16,040 bases of DNA from the NCBI GenBank assembly GCA_964575225.1, contig CAZNQW010000074.1, positions 1 through 16,040 on the forward strand, written 5' to 3'. The DNA comes from CAZNQW01 sp964575225. GTDB lineage: Bacteria; Chloroflexota; Anaerolineae; JAAYZQ01. This document shows positions 12,900-16,040 of the stretch, one piece after another. A model generated the notes under the pieces. The model saw only the letters and a list, made by a program, of their open reading frames with translations, was not told the origin of the DNA and did not search any database. The position numbers and the translations under genes were made by a program. The number at the start of each line of letters is the position of its first letter. The stretch's first letter is position 1.

Positions 12900-15793
12900 T
12901 AGTCTTGCTCCTCTTCGCCGGGATGGCCCAAGGTGTCCAACATATAGGAGGCGCTGCCCAAGACCGCAAAGCAAATGGCAACCTCGAACAAAAACGAGGT
13001 ACTCAGGCTCACCCCGCGGGGTAAGGGCAGGCCCAACTCCTGGCCGAAATCGACGTGGCCCAGGAACGAGCCGGTGATTGCGGCCGCGACCAAGGCGGTC
13101 AGCACAGCCAACAGAATTCCGCCACCAATAAAAGGCGCCGAACGAAGCCAGGCCAGTCGCGTTCGGACCTGATAGTAGCCAAAAACCACGTACCAGAAGC
13201 CCAGGGACAAGCTGATGATCACCCCGGCGGTAAAGCCATCGCCCGGTTGGTCATGGCCGTATAGGATGTGAACCACAGCCAAGACCATCGAAATCGGCAG
13301 CGAGACGTAGGCCAGGGCATGGATAAAGGGCGAGGTCTGGAGCCCCCCAATGCCCAACGTGGGCAGCGGGTTTTCCACCGCCGGTGACAGCCTCTCTAAG
13401 GGATCGCCCGCTTTCCGGGCGGCAAAGCGCAACAGGGCACAGACGCCAAGCCCGGCGATGCCAAACACCGTGATTTCGATCAAGGTATCGAGGGCGCGAA
13501 AGTCGACGATGGTGGCGCCCACAATGTCTTTGGCTCCGGTCAGGATCTTGGCGCTTGCCTCGTAGAACGGGGTGACGACGCTTTCGCGGGGGCGGGAAGT
13601 CAGCGCCTCCAAAGCCAGGAGAGAGACGATGCCGCCCGCGCCGATGGCGATCAGCACATCGCGCACCAGGCCGGCTCGACTTTGGAGAAAGGTCAACTTC
13701 CAAGCGCGGCGCCGCTGCTCGCGAGGCAGGCCGGTGAGGGCCAGCACCAGGACCACCATCGCCAGAATATCTACGACAAACTGCACCAAAGCCACGTCTG
13801 GATCGGGTTCCAGGACGATCAGCACAGCCACCCCCAACCCCGAAACCGCCAGGGCGACGATGGCCGAAAAATCGCGCCGCAGGCTCACCGTGGCGGCGGC
13901 GGCCGCTACGGTGCCTACCAGGGCAAACACCCGCAGCACAACCAATTCCCCCTGGAAATCCATGCTGGGCCAAGAGAGAGAGGACAGGCCCGCCCAGTGG
14001 GATAGGCCGCCAAACCCGGCTACCAGGGCAATGGCGCCGATCAGGATCACCCTGAGGTAAGCGCGCAGCCGCCCACCCTGGAGCCTGGTTGCTGCCAGAG
14101 CCGCTCGGTCGATGAAGGCCAGGGCGCCCACGTAGAGGGTGTTCAGGCTCCAGCGCTCGCTAATGCGCCTCTGCTGGGCCCGGATCCGGGCCCGGGTGAA
14201 AAATAGGACCGTGCCCAGACTCACAGCCACAACCGACAGCAACAGGGGGACGTTAATGCCGGTCCACACGGCCAGCGAAACCTTGACCGGCGCGCCATAC
14301 ACCTCGGCTGCGGCATCGGCCAGCATGCTCGCCAGGAACTCGGGCTCGGGCAGGAGGCCCACGGCCAACGGGATCAAAGCGGGCAGGGCCGGGGCCAGCA
14401 ACATGCCCCAGGGCACCTTGTGGGGGTGGAGTGAGGGATCGCGCGGCTGGCCCAGAAAGGTATCCCACATCAGCATACCCGCCTGAGCGAACACCAGCGC
14501 CCCAGAAACCACCGTCAGGGCCGGAAAGAGCACGTTCACTGCCTGGGGCACGCTGGGATGGGTAACCGTGGACAGCAACGTCTCCTTGGCAAGAAAGCCA
14601 AAGAGGGGGGGCAGGCCGGCCATGGACAGGGCCGCCGCACCTCCTATCAGGAACGTAAAGGGCAGGGACTTGACCAGACCGCCCAGGCGTCGAAGGTCGC
14701 GGCTGCCCGCCGAGTGATCGACAATGCCCGCCACCAAAAACAGGGCGCTTTTGTACAGGGCGTGGGCCAGTACGCCGATCACCAGCGCCTTGAAGGCGAT
14801 TTCTGTGTCCTGACCGATGAGCACAACCAAGACACCCAGTTGACTAATGGTGGAATAGGCCAAAAGCGCTTTCAGATCGTTCTGCTTCAATCCCAAATAG
14901 GCGCCGGTGAGCATGGTTAGCAGGCCCACCGCAGACAACAACCAGAACCATAGATCGGTGAACCCAAGAACCGGGTTGAGCCGGGCCAGGAGGTAGATGC
15001 CCGCTTTGACCATCGTCGCCGAGTGAAGGTAGGCGCTGGCCGGCGTCGGCGCGCTCATGGCCGCGGGCAGCCAGATGTGAAAGGGAGTCTGGGCGCTCTT
15101 GGCAAAGGCGCCCAGGGCAATCAGGCCCAACATGGCCGGATACAGGGCGCTCTGCCGCAGCAGGTCCCCGCTCCTAAGAATGGCTGCCAGGTCGCTGCTG
15201 CCGGCCACGTAGCTGAGCAGGAGCAGGCCGATCAGGAGGGCAATCCCCCCACCGCCGGTGATCAGCAATGACTTGAAGGCCCCCTGTCGGGCTGACTCAT
15301 CCTGGGTCTTGTAGGCGATAAGCAGGAAGGAGGTGATACTGGTGCCCTCCCAAAAGATAAACAGGGTGATGACGTCGCCAGCCAGGACCACGCCCAGCAT
15401 GGAGGCCATGAACAGCATCAGGTAGGAAAGAAAGAGCCAATCGCCCCAGAGTCGCTTTTCGCTCTGGAAATAGTATCCGGAATAGAACACGACCAGGGCG
15501 CCGATGCCGGTAATCAGCAGGGCAAAGAGGGCGCTGAGATGATCAAAATAGAGGCCGACGCTCAAGCCCAGGCTGGGGATCCATTCCAGGCGCCATGCCA
15601 GCGCCTGGTTGCCATCCAACGCCAAAAGGCGTCCCACGATCAGTCCAAAGGCCGTGAGAGGCGCCAGGGCCAGCAGTCGAGCCAGCCAAACGATGGTTAG
15701 CCGGCGGTTGAACCCAGGGAGGGCCGCCATGGCAGCAACCAACGCACCAGCCAGGATGATGAAAAGCGGTACCAGCAGAATGGATTCTTCCAC
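12899..15793 (-). CDS. mrpA: Mrp antiporter subunit A fused to subunit B
   Basis: A 964-residue membrane protein. Residues 1 to about 500 are the NuoL-like antiporter domain: FDHLSALFALLITGIGALVVFYS; IFWEGTSITSF with Glu149; FAKSAQTPFHIWLPAAMSAPTPASAYLHSATMVKAG with Lys232 and Lys263; and HALYKSALFL with His344/Lys348. About 610-690 is an MbhD-like domain (DPDVALVQFVVDILAMVVLVLAL) and 740-800 is MbhE-like. The last ~140 residues are MrpB (VHILYGHDQPGDGFTAGVIISLSLGF). A-B fusion explains why the operon has six genes rather than seven. The GTG start lies about 6 nt after the -10 box with no ribosome site, suggesting leaderless translation. It exchanges cytosolic Na+ (or K+) for H+ as part of the Mrp complex. 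Confidence 0.95.
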   Translation of the reverse strand: MEESILLVPLFIILAGALVAAMAALPGFNRRLTIVWLARLLALAPLTAFGLIVGRLLALDGNQALAWRLEWIPSLGLSVGLYFDHLSALFALLITGIGALVVFYSGYYFQSEKRLWGDWLFLSYLMLFMASMLGVVLAGDVITLFIFWEGTSITSFLLIAYKTQDESARQGAFKSLLITGGGGIALLIGLLLLSYVAGSSDLAAILRSGDLLRQSALYPAMLGLIALGAFAKSAQTPFHIWLPAAMSAPTPASAYLHSATMVKAGIYLLARLNPVLGFTDLWFWLLSAVGLLTMLTGAYLGLKQNDLKALLAYSTISQLGVLVVLIGQDTEIAFKALVIGVLAHALYKSALFLVAGIVDHSAGSRDLRRLGGLVKSLPFTFLIGGAAALSMAGLPPLFGFLAKETLLSTVTHPSVPQAVNVLFPALTVVSGALVFAQAGMLMWDTFLGQPRDPSLHPHKVPWGMLLAPALPALIPLAVGLLPEPEFLASMLADAAAEVYGAPVKVSLAVWTGINVPLLLSVVAVSLGTVLFFTRARIRAQQRRISERWSLNTLYVGALAFIDRAALAATRLQGGRLRAYLRVILIGAIALVAGFGGLSHWAGLSSLSWPSMDFQGELVVLRVFALVGTVAAAAATVSLRRDFSAIVALAVSGLGVAVLIVLEPDPDVALVQFVVDILAMVVLVLALTGLPREQRRRAWKLTFLQSRAGLVRDVLIAIGAGGIVSLLALEALTSRPRESVVTPFYEASAKILTGAKDIVGATIVDFRALDTLIEITVFGIAGLGVCALLRFAARKAGDPLERLSPAVENPLPTLGIGGLQTSPFIHALAYVSLPISMVLAVVHILYGHDQPGDGFTAGVIISLSLGFWYVVFGYYQVRTRLAWLRSAPFIGGGILLAVLTALVAAAITGSFLGHVDFGQELGLPLPRGVSLSTSFLFEVAICFAVLGSASYMLDTLGHPGEEEQD

Positions 15794-15799
15794 CAGGCT

Positions 15800-15828
15800 A
15801 TTATAGCATCTTCTTTGGGGTTTCTCAA
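15800..15828 (-). promoter_or_regulatory. Mrp operon promoter, apparently leaderless
   Basis: TTGAGA (15828-15823; 5/6), a 17-bp spacer, and TGC-TATAAT with a perfect -10 (15805-15800) plus the TGn extension. Only 6 bases separate the -10 box from the mrpA GTG at 15793, which is where transcription should start. Confidence 0.78.
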
Positions 15829-15880
15829 ATGCGCGGGGCCGAGACTACCGGGGGGCCTGGCCCATCATAGAGCGACCCGC

Positions 15881-15906
15881 CCTTGGGGAGCGGCTGTTCC
15901 CCAAGG
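15881..15906. repeat. Perfect 9-bp hairpin
   Basis: CCTTGGGGA (15881-15889) pairs with TCCCCAAGG (15898-15906) around an 8-base loop. It is the nearest of three hairpins to the Mrp promoter. Confidence 0.6.
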
Positions 15907-15953
15907 AACCATATCTTCCAAAGGCGCGCTTTTGTCCGGCGCAGTGTCCTTGT

Positions 15954-16003
15954 GGGGGTGCCCGCGCACCCCCACACCCCCGCGCCGGGGCCTGCGGCCC
16001 CGG
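15954..16003. repeat. Two adjacent GC-rich hairpins
   Basis: GGGGGTGC-CCGC-GCACCCCC (15954-15973) and CCGGGGCC-TGC-GGCCCCGG (15985-16003), both with perfect 8-bp stems, 11 bp apart. They resemble GC-rich intergenic repeats seen in many Chloroflexota genomes, a comparison from memory. Confidence 0.6.
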
Positions 16004-16040
16004 ACCCCGCATTCAAAACACTGCCCGGTCGTGATCCGGT

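Larger units (their letters stand above)
15794..16040. other. Hairpin-rich region upstream of the Mrp operon
   Basis: This 247-bp stretch reaches the window edge and has no convincing gene. It contains the Mrp promoter (15800-15828) and three strong perfect hairpins (15881-15906, 15954-15973, 15985-16003). The hairpins may mark the end of a gene lying beyond the window. Confidence 0.6.

Noticed and set aside
1..16040. Defence island, CRISPR array, prophage or secondary-metabolite cluster
   Set aside because: No spaced direct repeats, Cas, restriction, toxin-antitoxin, phage or synthase signatures were seen; every long gene fits a known housekeeping or transport family.

Overview
This is a GC-rich bacterial contig end, probably from a metagenome. 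It carries housekeeping and membrane genes and no tRNA, rRNA, CRISPR, phage or intact transposase gene. RNase J, RsfS, a class A penicillin-binding protein, an Mrp antiporter with fused A and B subunits, many hairpin-rich spacers and consensus sigma70-type promoters fit Chloroflexota (Anaerolineae/Caldilineae-like). That placement is inference from protein character, not a marker-gene result. The first 46 bases are Illumina adapter sequence, so the left edge is a sequencing artefact and the first gene is cut there.

Layout. (1) 48-719 (+): the 3' part of RNase J. (2) 720-974: convergent spacer with palindromic repeats. (3) 975-4232 (-): a class A PBP with a long C-terminal extension. (4) 4233-4599: spacer with a MITE-like element (12-bp perfect terminal inverted repeats, near-abutting 10-bp direct repeats). 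(5) 4600-4902 (-): a small zinc-ribbon protein behind a good promoter. (6) 4903-5486: hairpin-rich spacer that also holds a near-consensus plus-strand promoter. (7) 5487-6341 (-): mut7-C-type RNase and rsfS. (8) 6358-7677 (+): a divergent Amt-family membrane protein starting only 16 bp from mut7-C. (9) 7765-9742 (-): a tightly coupled trio of amidohydrolase, thpR and a SLOG/LOG-like nucleotide-binding protein, with its own extended -10 promoter. (10) 9855-15793 (-): a six-gene Mrp cation/proton antiporter operon (A-B fusion, C, D, E, F, G) driven by a TTGAGA-N17-TATAAT promoter that appears to make a leaderless mRNA. (11) 15794-16040: promoter and hairpins.

How the genes work together. The Mrp operon should encode one membrane complex for Na+/H+ antiport. 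The RNA-related genes (RNase J, Mut7-C RNase, RsfS, ThpR) are scattered housekeeping functions. The most notable points are: the Amt-family protein has Ala and Gly where ammonium channels have the twin pore histidines and lacks a recognisable C-terminal tail; a strong plus-strand promoter lies antisense to rsfS/mut7-C and could supply a long leader to the Amt-like gene; rsfS seems to start at CTG; and mrpA appears leaderless. I found no convincing evidence for a wholly new multi-gene system.
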